Assembly: GCA_030323885.1 (NCBI GenBank)
Contig: CM059194.1
Location: 8,976,963 to 9,040,962 of the forward strand
DNA length: 64,000 nucleotides
Direction of reading: 5' to 3'
DNA from: Branchipolynoe longqiensis
Lineage: Eukaryota; Annelida; Polychaeta; Phyllodocida; Polynoidae
In this document: positions 32,346 to 42,227 of the stretch, piece after piece
How the letters are laid out: each line of letters begins with the position of its first letter
How positions within the stretch are numbered: the first letter of the stretch is position 1
Program-made: the position numbers and the translations under genes
The notes under the pieces: generated by a model
Databases searched by the model: none
The model's input: the letters and a program-made list of their open reading frames with translations, nothing else
Told to the model about the DNA's origin: nothing

Positions 32346-32598
32346 TGTACAGTTGTTTGTTGCTTTAGGCCCCACTGGGAGATCAGTTTGCCTGCACCAT
32401 GACCCGATATCCCACTTAGTCACATTATCCTGACACTGAGCCAACCAGCCCTTGCCCTATCCTAATAATGCTGAGTGCCAGGCTAGGAAGTCACTCGTAT
32501 CAATTTTAAAGTCATTGGTTTGACTCGACCGGGAACCGAACTGCAGAAGTTCAGCACGCGAGGCCCGCGCTCTACCGATTAGGCCACCACGCCCGGTC
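32346..32598 (-). mobile_element. Main tRNA-derived SINE, minus copy
   Basis: From the right: head CGGGCGTGGTGGCCTAATCG at 32596, then the body to GGGGCCTAAAGCAACAAAC at 32350. The 3' end is shortened. Confidence 0.8.
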
Positions 32599-32649
32599 TG
32601 CAACTTACAAGTGTCACTGTCGTTATGTTGTCCGCAAATTGCACGATCT

Positions 32650-32903
32650 AGCAACATCTACGGTCATATCAGAATGGGTACTGAGCCATCACAGTGTGCA
32701 CTCATGGATACCTAACCTGGTGCTGGGGATTATTAGGATAGAGCAAGGACTGGATTGTTTGTTATCACGATAATGTGACTGAGAAGGATATCGGGTCATG
32801 GTGCAGGCAGACTGGTGTCCCCGTGGGACATCACTATAAGTAACGTCGCAATGCGGTGCCCTTTCACAAGTTCTGATATGACCTTAGGTGTTGCTAGGGG
32901 TTG
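32650..32903 (+). mobile_element. Main SINE body, diverged plus copy
   Basis: GGGATTATTAGGATAGAGCA, GATAATGTGACTGAGAAGGA, then CATCACTATAAGTAACG and ACCTTAGGTGTTGCTAGGGG. The head is replaced by the inverted tail of another copy. Confidence 0.6.
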
Positions 32904-32904
32904 C

Positions 32905-34835
32905 TTAGGTGTTTCAGTCCAGCAACAGCCAGGAGGCAAGAGAACGAATCACTGTATATAACATAGTTAGTGTGGTTGGATACCTCGATACACTCCAACG
33001 CGAGAAGGAGTGCTCGGGCTTCTGCAGTGAAAATCGAGCTCTGATCGGGCAAACGTACACCAAATTTTTCCCGTCGGCAGACTGCCGCAGCAGCTACCCG
33101 GCTTTGGTCTTTCGAACCATCAGTGTATATGGATAGGTGGTCTGCAAACTGGCCTTGAATCTCTGCATGCAGTCCTTGGTACTCGAGTGGATGTGTCCCA
33201 GACTTCCTCAGTTCCGTGAGTCAGAGGATAACCGATGGCTTTCTCAATGACCACGGGGGATGTTCTGGGACTTTGGCATCCTCCAACACGTCCAAATCCA
33301 CGCCAAAGGGCTCCAAATGAGGTTTCATTCGGAGCCTCAGTGGCCGGATGTAATTCGCCCTGGCTTCATACCCGGATTCATCATGTTGCTCGAATAGACA
33401 ATTGTGTGCAGGATTCAATGCATTAGTTTTTATCTTGACTACATATTGCATGGCCAGTTTGATTCTCCTGTTGTTAAGTGATGGTTCATTGGCTTCGATG
33501 TAAAGGCTCTGAACCGGTGAGGTGCGGAAGGCCCCAAGGGCCAGGCGCAGTCCCTGGTGGTGGATCGTGTCTAACAGCCCAATATATGATTTCCTTGCGG
33601 AACCGTATACTATGCTGCCGTAATCCACTCGTGACCGAACCAAGGTTCTGTACACGGAGAGCAGAACATCTTTGTCCGCTCCCCACTCTGAGCTGGACAG
33701 CACCCTCAGAATATCCAGCACTTTCAGGCATCTTGTTTTCAGGTACTTTATATGTGGCACAAATGACAGTTTTGCGTCGAGAATGAGGCCCAGAAATTTG
33801 GTTTTCTCAACGACTTTAATGGGATCCCCATCCAGGGTCAGCTCTGGTTCCGCATGCATTCTACGCAGCAGGCAGAAGTGCATGCAGACTGTTTTGGTCT
33901 TGGAAAATTTGAAACCGTTCAGAACTGACCATCGATGGATCACATTTATGCTTGGTTGTAGCTGTCTCTCTATGACATTCATGTTAGCACCGCTGTAATA
34001 TAAAACAAAGTCATCCACGAAAAGACTACAGGAGACCCCCCACAATACCATTGACCTTGACCCCGAAAAGGGTCACGGCCAGTATGCTGCCTTGAGGTAC
34101 TCCTAGTTCCTGTGAGTGTAGGCTGGAATAGGTAGTCTTGACACGGACACGGAAATGCCTGAAGGCTAGAAAGTTCCTGATGAAAATTGGCAAGTGGCCA
34201 CGAAGGCCAATCGCATGAAGATCCTCCATGATGCCATGCTGCCAGGTTGTGTCATAGGCTTTTTCGAGGTCGAAAAAGACAGCCACAATGTGCTCCTTCT
34301 TAAGGAAAGCATCTCTTATGAAGGTCTCCATGCGTACCAAATGGTCGAGGGTGCTGCGGCCCCGTCTGAAGCCACATTGAAGGTTGGACAGGTGGTGTCC
34401 TGACTCCAGTAGCCAGACGAGGCGGTTGTTTAGAATGCGCTCCATGGTTTTACAGATGCAGCTTGTGAGGGCTATGGAACGATAGTTGTGGGCTTCACTC
34501 TGGTCTTTACCAGGTTTGGGAATCGGTATTACTGTCGCCTCCCGCCAAGAGGCGGGGACGACACCCGACTCCCAGATGTTGTTGAAGAGTTGAAGCAACA
34601 GTCTCAGTGCATGTTCAGGGAGATGTTTCAAAAATTGATAATGTATTCCATCAGGTCCAACTGTGGTGTCATGCGAGTTTTCCAAAGAACACCTCAACTC
34701 ACCCCGGATTAAGGAAGGTCGACTGTAGGGCGCCGGCAGGTTGCCGTGACTACATTGGAATACAGGTGGCCCGGCTGCAGCTGCATTATTCTCACGGGCA
34801 GACAAGAATGCAGTTGACCCAGGTTAACAGTGAGG
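32905..34835 (-). mobile_element. I-clade (Nimbus-like) retrotransposon fragment, minus
   Basis: The reverse transcriptase (34805 to about 33221) is followed without a gap by RNase H (33220-32905), the same order as the plus copy at 4269. The endonuclease region is missing at the 5' side and the 3' UTR is absent because RNase H is cut at 32905, next to a SINE. It is in the same orientation as the GPCR gene. Confidence 0.85.
33221..34805 (-). pseudogene. Nimbus-like reverse transcriptase, frameshifted
   Basis: The first frame (34805-34026) has GPDGIHYQFLKHLP, PKPGKDQSEAHNYRSIALTS, FFDLEKAYDTTW (motif A) and GVPQGSILAVTLF (motif B). The frame shifts near 34040. The second (34051-33221) has CSLFVDDFVLYY (motif C), FKFSKTKTVCMHF, KFLGLILDAKLSF and the C-terminal RPLRLRMKPHLE region that matches 4330-4400. 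All three catalytic Asp are present, so the shift is the main visible defect in the RT part. Confidence 0.85.
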
Positions 34836-35165
34836 TACTGGACGCAGTGGCCGAATCGGTAGAGCGCAGGCTTCCCCTGCAGAAGATCGAGAGTTCAATT
34901 CCCAGTCGAGTCAACCCAATGACTTACAAAATTGATACTTGTAGCTTCCTAGGATGGTGCTCGGCATTACTAGGAAAGGGCAAGGACTGGTTGGGTCGGT
35001 GTCAGGATAATGTGACTGAGTGGGATATCGGGTCATGGCACTGGTGGCCTGGTCTCCCAGTGGGGCAGCACTATAAAGTCGCTATGAGTGCACACTGTCA
35101 TAAGTCGGTCCTGATATGACCGTAGATATTGCCAGGGCGTAAGAGTCCAACAACCAACCAATCAA
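34836..35165 (+). mobile_element. Main tRNA-derived SINE, plus copy
   Basis: Head GACGCAGTGGCCGAATCGGT with AGAGTTCAATTCCCAG, and a complete body to GCGTAAGAGTCCAACAACC. One of the best-preserved copies. Confidence 0.85.
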
Positions 35166-35193
35166 AAAAGGTGAGGCAGTAGATACCGAAGAG

Positions 35194-35850
35194 CGGGACG
35201 TAGCTCAGGCGGTAGAGTGTCCACCTGTGAACGTGTGGGCCATCCGATCGATCCTGCTCAGTGGACCCATTTGCAGCTTAGGCTATTTTTCGTTCCAACC
35301 AGTGGTCCACGACTGGTTCATCAGACTGTAAAATTTTCCGATCTAATGGCATGAGGATATATGTGAAACTACTATAATAAATTGCAACTTGTCTATATAA
35401 TGGTAAATCGTGATATATAAAATCCAAAGGCATATGAGGGATATGTGGAGTTGGTAAACTATTACTCATTAGGTATAGAAATTGTATAGTAAAATAGTCT
35501 TTGGAGGAGTGTCACTTCTTAGAATAGTCTTTGGAGGAGTCACCTCACATACCCCCTCCCCCCATGGTGTTATTTATGGATCATTGGCCACTACAAGGCA
35601 CTGTAGCCAGCATAACAAGGCCTTGGATACAGCAGATTGAACTCTGATTGGTGGATCAACCCATGTGACAACTGCCATCTTGGATTCTAGAAACCTATAT
35701 AAGATAATAAAGCAAGGAGTCTCATTCTCCTTCTTTCACTCTTTACCTACTTGCCTTCATTACGTGTATTGATTTCCCTTGGCTTGTCCACACCACCCAC
35801 ACCACCAGCCGGCGACTTTACAAGACATTGTGGTATGTGCTGTCCTGTCT
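35194..35850 (+). mobile_element. Molluscan-type SINE, head and middle, split by solo LTR
   Basis: The head GGGACGTAGCTCAGGCGGTA with GATCGATCCTGCTCAGTGG and CCAGTGGTCCACGACTGGTT is the classic tRNA-like start of the molluscan family. The middle ATTGTGGTATGTGCTGTCC resumes at 35827. It then runs directly into an inverted main SINE. Confidence 0.8.
35327..35822. mobile_element. Solo LTR (496 bp) with AGAC target duplication
   Basis: It starts TGTAAAATTTTCCG and ends GGCGACTTTACA (TGTAAA/TTTACA inverted ends). AGAC is on both sides (35323-35326 and 35823-35826). Inside, CCTATATAAGATAATAAAGC at 35693-35712 supplies a TATA box and a poly-A-like signal. There are no internal genes, so this is a recombination remnant, of Ty3/gypsy type judging by the 4-bp duplication. 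Confidence 0.8.
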
Positions 35851-36012
35851 GACACTGAGCTAACCAGTCCTTACCCTATCCTAATAATGCAGAGCGTCAG
35901 ACTAGGATCAGGAACCGATAAGTATCAATTTTAAAGTCATTGGTTTGATTCAAACGAGAACCGAACTCTCGATCTCCCGCACGCGAGGCCCACGCTCTAC
36001 CATTTCTGACTG
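35851..36012 (-). mobile_element. Main tRNA-derived SINE, truncated minus copy
   Basis: Body GACACTGAGCTAACCAGTCC to head TAGAGCGTGGGCCTCGCGTG (reverse). The 3' part is missing. Confidence 0.7.
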
Positions 36013-36300
36013 AGTGGTGGCCGACTTGACAAAGGCAGCCTGCTACATTTGCAAGGAACATGATTGAGACCGACTGTCCATAGTTTGTATGTCTTGAAAC
36101 TATTCCCTGTCAGCTATCGGGCTCTCTAACCGACCACCTCCACCGATCGACCACTCCTCTATATTGAGCGCTTTATTTGGGTCCCAAACGATTGCCCATA
36201 CAATAATACCATTGAAACAATAAAAAAATAAAAAACGAAGCCGACCACCTACTTTAAAGTCGGTTCCATGAACGTATTAAAGAGGTTTTACTGTATGTAA
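36013..36300. mobile_element. Pogo/Tigger-like MITE remnant
   Basis: The right end TTAAAGAGGTTTTACTGTA (36278-36296) is the inverse of a CAGTAAAACCTCTTTAA terminus, as in pogo-like elements, with repeated CCGACCACCT text inside. The left end is not found. Confidence 0.45.
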
Positions 36301-36512
36301 CTATTGAATGGGGGTCACGACTGCAAGACGCGTCCTTAGTAGGCGGTGCTGAGCATGTCGTCTCCGGCATGCCCCACTGCGCAGGCTGCCTCGGGTAGGT
36401 GGCGCCACCACCCGGCCAAGGTGACTCAGCGAAACTATTTGTGTCTCAGGCGCCAATAATAAACAAGGCGCCATGTTCTATATGTTATATCTGTACTGAG
36501 GGTCACTGATCT

Positions 36513-37090
36513 CTAGTACAAGTGAAATGCCACATACACAGGTAGGTGTGGGTAGGTGGTTGTGTACTGAGGGGCACCGATCTCTACAAGTGAAATGCCA
36601 CATACACGGGTAGGTGTGGGTAGGTGGTTGTGTAGTGAGGGGCACTGATCTCTACAACTGGAATGCCACATACACGGGCAGGTGTGGGTAGGTGGTTGTG
36701 TAGTGAGGTGCACTGATCTCTACAAGTGAAATGCCACATACACAGGCAGGTGTGGGTAGGTGGTTGTGTAGTGAGGGGCACTGATCTCTACAAGTGAAAT
36801 GCCACATATACAGGTAGGTGTGGGTAGGGTGGTTGCATCGGGGAGCCTAGCTAGACTAATGGTTAGCACACTAGCCCCAGAATGGCGATGTGTGGGTTCA
36901 AGTCCAGCTCTAGGCCAAAACACCCCTAATAATATTGGTGCCATGACCAGGATGCTGTACAAGCCATACGCTGTGCAAAGTTAAGCCATCCCTGTGCATG
37001 TACTGAAAGTGACCTGGATATTTGAAACTGTAAGTTTGAGACTTACAATTGTAGAGGGACGCAGATAGTGGGGTGCACTCACCTTCCCTC
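36513..37090 (+). mobile_element. Five-fold leader array plus GGAGCC-family SINE
   Basis: 36513-36835 is a roughly 67-bp unit (GCACTGATCTCTACAAGTGA, AATGCCACATACACAGGTAG, GTGTGGGTAGGTGGTTGTG) in five copies, homologous to the single leader before each tRNA-like head at 18676 and 18995. The head follows at 36838-36916 (GGAGCCTAGCTAGACTAATG, box B GGGTTCAAGTCCAGC), then a body ending GACTTACAATTGTAGAGGGA near 37060. The array is thus an amplified part of the element. Confidence 0.7.
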
Positions 37091-37149
37091 GTGAAATCAC
37101 AACTTCTAAACCAAAAGATGTACCTAGGTTTGAGCCCACAGATCCTACT

Positions 37150-37395
37150 TATATGAGCCTGTCTCAAAAGGTGCTAGCTCTTCATTTTGTTTGTCCATTG
37201 TAACGATTGACACAAAACGGCACAGAAACGGTTACACTGAAAACACAATGACATTTGCTTCAAATCAATATGCTTCGGCACTGACAAAAGACTTATTCAG
37301 CAGAATAAACATATTTACCAACAAAAGAAATATTTTCACTTCAAACACATCCAATGGTAACTTTTTTTAAACAAAAAGGGGTTAATCTACTCATA
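37150..37395. mobile_element. TIR family E, partial copy
   Basis: TATGAGCCTGTCTCAAAAGG and GTCCATTGTAACGATTGAC match the 31420-31686 element. The right end is diverged (AAAAAGGGGTTAAT). Confidence 0.55.
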
Positions 37396-37439
37396 TGCCC
37401 TACGTAAGTACCCGCTGATTTAGCTATTTACAATGTAAT

Positions 37440-37535
37440 GTAAACGGCCGGAAGACCAGTACCTCGGCGCTGAAAAAAATGTATGTTCTGATGTTCTGAT
37501 GTTCTGATGTTCTGATGTTCTGATGAATAAACTGT
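37440..37535 (+). mobile_element. Non-LTR 3' end with (TGTTCTGA)5 tail
   Basis: ACGGCCGGAAGACCAGTACC is shared with 25275. It is followed by five TGTTCTGA units and AATAAA-like text; an octanucleotide tail is typical of a retroposon 3' end. Confidence 0.5.
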
Positions 37536-38032
37536 TTTCCAAAAAAATCTATAAAAGCTAGGTCAAACAAAAGTCAATAAATTATAATGATATAAAGACA
37601 CTATTTATGCAAAAAAAGATGGCATGAACTGACAACCCTAGTGATGCAATCAATGCAAGTTTAACCTACATCATGAAACAGATAACAAAGTCGCTCTGTT
37701 CACGTCCGATGCATTATCACGTGACCTGCCGAGTCAATTAACATTAACACTAACAGTGGACTGACCAGTCTGATATATCTTATTTTAATTGTTTGTTAAA
37801 ATGCATCTACCTATATTTCAGCTTCTTCTGATTAAATTGACAAAAGTCTGAAAGGCATGGGTACATCCTAACGTAAATATGGGGTTTGTCGCCCTCGGAC
37901 CTCCTCAGGTCCGCATTGCCTTCAGCTGGGCCTCAGTCAATGAGCACTCGGGAAGTCCTCGGCCCCAAACCCCATATCGGGCAATAACTGCTTAGTGCAG
38001 ACTGTGTGACGACGTGTAAAAGGACCCTTCGG
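37536..38032. other. Nothing recognised
   Basis: Intronic AT-rich DNA. 37885-37975 is more GC-rich with CTCAGGTCC, CCTCGGA and CCCCATAT scraps (GTCCTCGGCC), perhaps an old TIR pair. Confidence 0.3.
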
Positions 38033-38587
38033 GCCGGTGTCGCAGTTTGAGCGCCCTGCCAGTTTGAGCGCCCTTCTGTTGCTTCTGCGCATGCGCGGAT
38101 AGAGACAACATTAAAACCACCCTAACTATCACAGTAATTTGTGCTTTGCGCGGATAGAGACAACATTGAAACCACCCTAACTATCACAGTAATTTGTGCT
38201 TTTTGCTGCTTTGAAAGCAAATTTCTCTTGTTTCTATTAAATAGTTCAGATCTTTCTCTACAATTTCACATTCAGCTTTTTTTTTTATCAGCCATTTGGA
38301 AGTTCTTGAATTTATTTTGCGAAAATAGTTCTTGAGGCCATGATCTGGTGAGGCTAACACTGGCACTGACACTCAGAATATCCCAACTTTCACTATTATC
38401 TGTTTTTAATACTTTCAGAGTAAATTGATCTTAGATTAGATTAAATACTTCAGATCTTCCTCTTCAATTGCGCATTAAGATATTTTTAATCGATCCAATG
38501 AAAGCTTTTAAATCTATTTTACAAAAAAAGTATACAACCACTGGCAGGGCGCTCAAACTGGCAGGGCGCTCAAACTGCGACACCGGC
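38033..38587. mobile_element. TIR element family D, second copy
   Basis: The termini are identical to 15087-15585, with the CAGTTTGAGCGCCC doublet at both ends. A 52-bp internal duplication (GCGCGGATAGAGACAACATT at 38093 and 38147) makes it longer. It lies in the GPCR intron, its edge only 15 bases past the 5' splice site. Confidence 0.85.
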
Positions 38588-38602
38588 AGTCGCTTCCCCT
38601 AC

Positions 38603-40821
38603 CTGAGCCAGGCAGGCGGTTGCTATGAGGATGTAGGGCGCCACCCGGCGGCAGGTCCCACCGCTCACTGCAGGGGGCGCCACCCGGAGGCGGGCGGTGA
38701 GGGCGGCGGCCGCCAGGGGCGCGTGTGTGAGGAGCGCGGCGAGGTGGTGACCAAAGAGCTGGATGAGGCAGGAGGACGGGGAGGCGAGGAGCGGGAGGAG
38801 GAGGGTGAGCAGGGCGTGCAGAGCCAGCCCCCCCAGACAGGTGGCCGGGCCCGCCGCCACCCGCACCCGGCGCCGCCCGCCACACTGCGCCCCGCCCGGC
38901 GCCATGCACGTCACAAGGCACGTCACCAAGCACGTCACCAGCCCGCCGGCACCCAGCAGTACCAGCGGCACCAGCAGGCGTGACGCCGCCGCCCCACCGC
39001 CGGCACTTCCGGTCGGGTCCCGGCGTCCCGGAACCACTGCGCAGTCGGACCGCATCACGCATGCGCCGGCCCCACTTTCGCTCATCTGCGCCAGGTTCTC
39101 GCCACTGCACAGTCTCCTGCAGTGCCGGGACGCCCGCGTCTCGTCGTTGCGCTGCGCGAGGCTCGCCGCGAGCTGCTGCAAGCTGCTACCGGTTCCTGCC
39201 GCCAGGCGCAGAGACGGCGGGTCGGTGAAGTAGGAGGCGACGCGATGCGGGGGCGACTCGCCGCCCGGCCTGTAGAGGACGTCAAAGGCGACGTCCCCAG
39301 GCTCCGAGCCGGACGCCGAGCCGGGTGCCGGGGCGTGAAGGGCGGCGCGCAGCTTGGCCTGCGTGTGGTCGTCGCGCAGACACTGGGTGAGCACACGGCC
39401 GTCGGGCCGACAGCGACGCGCCGTCACGCGCTGCACGGCGCGCGCGTAGGTGAGTGCGCCTTCCGCCGCGCGCCGCCCCAGCCCGCCGCACTCGCTGCTC
39501 CCCGCCTCGCCCGCCCCGCCCGGCGCTGCCTGCACGTTGTACTTGCTCCAGGGGATCTTGTCCCCCATCACCCGGGAGAGCAGTCGCCGGCCCGCCGCCG
39601 CCCAGTCCACTGCCACCTGGCCCACCACCGCCCGGCCTACCGCTGGCCGGTCTGCCGCCGCAATGCCCACTGCCGCCCGCCGCACGACGAGGGTGGCGCC
39701 ACCTGACAGCACACCAGGCGGCAGAGTCTCGTCGCTGCCGACCCACACGAGACCGGCGAGGTCAGACAGACTTAGCGCCGCCTGCAGGGTGGCCAGGTGC
39801 TGTCGACTCAGCAGCGATATCGCCAGGCGGGTGCCCGGCGCCAACTCGGACATTGAGCGGAGCGCGGCTTCGGCGGCCTCGTTGTCGAAGCGGCGCGGCG
39901 TTGCTATGACGACGGCATAGATGCCGTGAGAGCGGCAGTAGTGGTCCGTCGGGGCGGCGACGTCGGCGAGGAGGGACCAGGGCACGAAGAGCAGGAGGCC
40001 CGTCTGGTTGAGCCACGCCGACAGCGCCAGGGCCACTCCCAGCACCGCCCTGGCTTCATCCTGCCCCGCCCTGCCCGAAACCCGCCCCACTCTGCCCGAA
40101 CCCTGCTCCGCCCTGCCCGAACCCCGTCCCAGGCCGCTTTCATCCATCCATGCCCCGCCCGCTGCTGCCCCTCTGTCGCCCGACTCGGGCGTAGGCTCAC
40201 CGGGGCGAGGCGGAGACCTGTCGGGGCTGGGCGGGGACAGCAGGTAGAGCGCCCTTGATACGAGTGGCGGGATCCAGCCGTACGGCGTTGTGTGCAGACT
40301 CTGGAGACGCTGGCGACACACAGCCGCGTCCCAGCTCTCCGCGAAACTCTCGTTCCACGGGTTTGACATTCTCGGCAGCACGAGAAGCGCGTAGGCGATG
40401 AAGGTGGGGTCGGAGATGCACGTCTCCACCACCAGGTGGCCGAGCCTCACGTCCGGAAGCAGGTCCTGCCGCGCGTTGATGCGTGAAATCTGGGCGATAA
40501 AGGGGCGTGTGCAGGCGGCGGGCGGCAGGCGGCGGCAGGAGGCGCCACCTGTCTGGTAACCGACGAGCAGCGCCAGGGTCAGATGACCATGGGTACCGTA
40601 GCACCTGGTGGCGGCTGGCGGAGGCTCGGCACCGGAACTGCACGTCAGACTTCCAGCCGCGATCAGTAGGAGGAGGACGGAGACCCTTGGGACGCTGGTC
40701 ATCGGGCCAGCTTCACGCGGTACCCACCAGGGGCCGCGGCAGGTTGTCACACTGCAACCGCTCATATCCCGGGGCGCAAGTGGTGCTCAGTGAGTGGATG
40801 TTGACATGCGCGGTGTGTGCC
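38603..40821 (-). CDS. Class C GPCR, main exon (signal peptide, Venus flytrap, TM1-TM4)
   Basis: The minus strand opens after CTTTTCTGTTACAG (3' splice site; exon from 40821). An in-frame stop precedes ATG at 40765. The ATG at 40702 gives a clean signal peptide (VSVLLLLIAAGSLTCSSG) and is the likelier start. The ectodomain has FIAQISRINARQDLLPDVRL, then VVETCISD, matching the first lobe of metabotropic-glutamate-type flytraps, and GIYAVVIATPRRFDNEAA in lobe 2. TM1 is near residue 600, TM2 near 645, TM3 near 666-692 (with the conserved starting Cys) and TM4 near 710. The usual nine-Cys domain before TM1 is reduced to a few cysteines (about 549-575). Residues 180-240 are a Gly/Arg/Ser insertion. 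The exon is very GC-rich. It ends CTGGCTCAG/GTAGGG, phase 0. Ligand unknown. Confidence 0.8.
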
Positions 40822-41478
40822 CTGTAACAGAAAAGACTGGTGCTGTAACACTGTATCGCCTGTAAGAGAAAACAGTGGCGCTGTAACTCTGTGTTCCCTG
40901 TAACAGAAAACAGTGTGTTCGTTGTAACACAAAACTGTGGTGGCGCTGTAATATTATACTGCCTGTAACACCAAACAGTGGTACTGCAACACTTTATTCT
41001 CTGTAGCAGAAAACAGTGGTGAAGTAGTACTGTGTCGCCTGTAGCAGAAAACACTGTGTCCACTGTAACACAAAACTGTGGTGGCGCTATAATACTGTAC
41101 CCTATGTAACATCAAACAACGGCGCTGTCACAATGTGTACCTTGTAACAGAAAACAGTGGTGCTGTAGCACTTTATTCTCTAAAGCACAAAGAGTGGTAC
41201 TGTATAACTTCATATCACCTGTAGCACAAAGCAGATTCTCTGTAGCAACACACTTTCATGTAACAGTGCAGTCTATCAGTAACGCAACATAGGAACAGCA
41301 ACACAGGTACATGTATGAGAAGACAGCCCCTTTGTAAAACAACAGAGGTCCTTGTAACAAACCTCAGGTAACTGTACCACACCACTCACAGCAAAGGTAC
41401 AGCAGACGCCCTCTAACACTCCACACCCCTGTAACACGCTGTTGCACACTGTAATACACTGTAACACATGCTACCTCT
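40822..41478. repeat. Roughly 38-bp minisatellite built on the GPCR 3' splice site
   Basis: About 12-15 diverged units of CCTGTAACAGAAAACAGTGG then YGCTGTAACACTGTRT. Read on the minus strand each gives TTTTCTGTTACAGG, the same string that forms the real acceptor at 40822-40823. It lies immediately upstream of the receptor exon. Confidence 0.85.
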
Positions 41479-41479
41479 G

Positions 41480-42012
41480 TAACACTGCAATGGTGCTGTC
41501 ACATTACAATGCTTCTCACCAATGCGCGTCGACATATGTGATTTATTGGCGCAACGTCGGGATGCATCAGGAAGCGTTATGCACGCATTAGGCGCGCGTT
41601 GGTATTCGTTGATGGATGGCGACGGTTGACGAGGGACGGCGGGGCGCATCGTCGCACATCGAAAGTTTTGCGCTTGACGCGCGGGTTCCAACATTATGGC
41701 GACGCTAGGGGGACGTCGAGATATGTTACACACGCTGGAATAACGTTATATGAACAGTATGAGGGTCGTTCCCACACGTTGCGCCAAACTGTTGCTTTGT
41801 TTGTTTGTTGTTGTTTTATGTCCTAGCAACATCTAAGGTCATATCAGGATGGTGCGCCAAACTTTTTTGTTTTTTTCTCTCACAACATCGGCCGCACGCT
41901 ACCAATACATTGCGCTGACGCCGAAAGGTTTGACATGTCTCGACGATTAAAAGTGATTTTGCGCATTGGCGCCACGCCGGCGAGAAGCGTCGTAATGTGA
42001 CAGGGCCATTAC
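41480..42012. mobile_element. TIR element family B
   Basis: ATGGTGCTGTCACATTACAA at the left and GTAATGTGACAGGGCCAT at the right are inverted, with subterminal CGTCG/GCGCGT text. No coding sequence. Interrupted by a SINE tail at 41791-41853. Confidence 0.75.
41791..41853 (-). mobile_element. SINE 3' tail insertion with GCGCCAAACT duplication
   Basis: Only the last 60 bases of the main SINE are present (reverse: ATATGACCTTAGATGTTGCT then AAAACAACAACAAACAAAC). GCGCCAAACT occurs on both sides (41781-41790 and 41854-41863), so this is an extreme 5' truncation. Confidence 0.85.
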
Positions 42013-42227
42013 ACTTTGTAGGACAGTGAAACACACTGCACACACAACACTGCCTTGTAACACATGACAACTCCATAACACTGTAACACACTGTACAACA
42101 GTGAAACACACTGCACACCCACCACTCTCCTATAAAACACGACACCGCTGTAACAGTGTAAAACAATGTACGACAGTAAAACACATTGCACACACTCCAC
42201 ATCCTTGTAAATGTAAGACAGGCCACC
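42013..42227. repeat. Diverged GTAACAC/AAACACACTGCACAC repeats
   Basis: Units such as GTGAAACACACTGCACAC recur at 42026, 42103 and 42178 (and 43160). They may be relics of the same array that precedes the GPCR exon, displaced by TIR insertions. Confidence 0.5.

Larger units (their letters stand above)
28379..38602 (-). other. 10.2-kb GPCR intron filled with mobile elements
   Basis: This is the inferred intron between the two receptor exons: 5' splice site CAG/GTAGGG at 38603/38602 and 3' splice site TGCTCCAG at 28379. It holds SINEs in both directions, two Nimbus-like copies, MITE families A, D and E, a solo LTR and a leader/SINE array, each listed separately. 28430-28960 is otherwise plain AT-rich DNA with one SINE tail scrap at 28510-28560. 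Confidence 0.65.

Noticed and set aside
34026..34051. Programmed frameshift in the Nimbus-like RT
   Set aside because: The shift lies between RT motifs B and C, where I-clade elements have a continuous frame; there is no slippery site context. Treated as decay.
38553..40643. Many alternative frames of 80-190 codons on both strands
   Set aside because: Shadows of the GC-rich receptor exon, where stops are rare in every frame. Only the 731-codon minus frame has a signal peptide, flytrap and TM segments.
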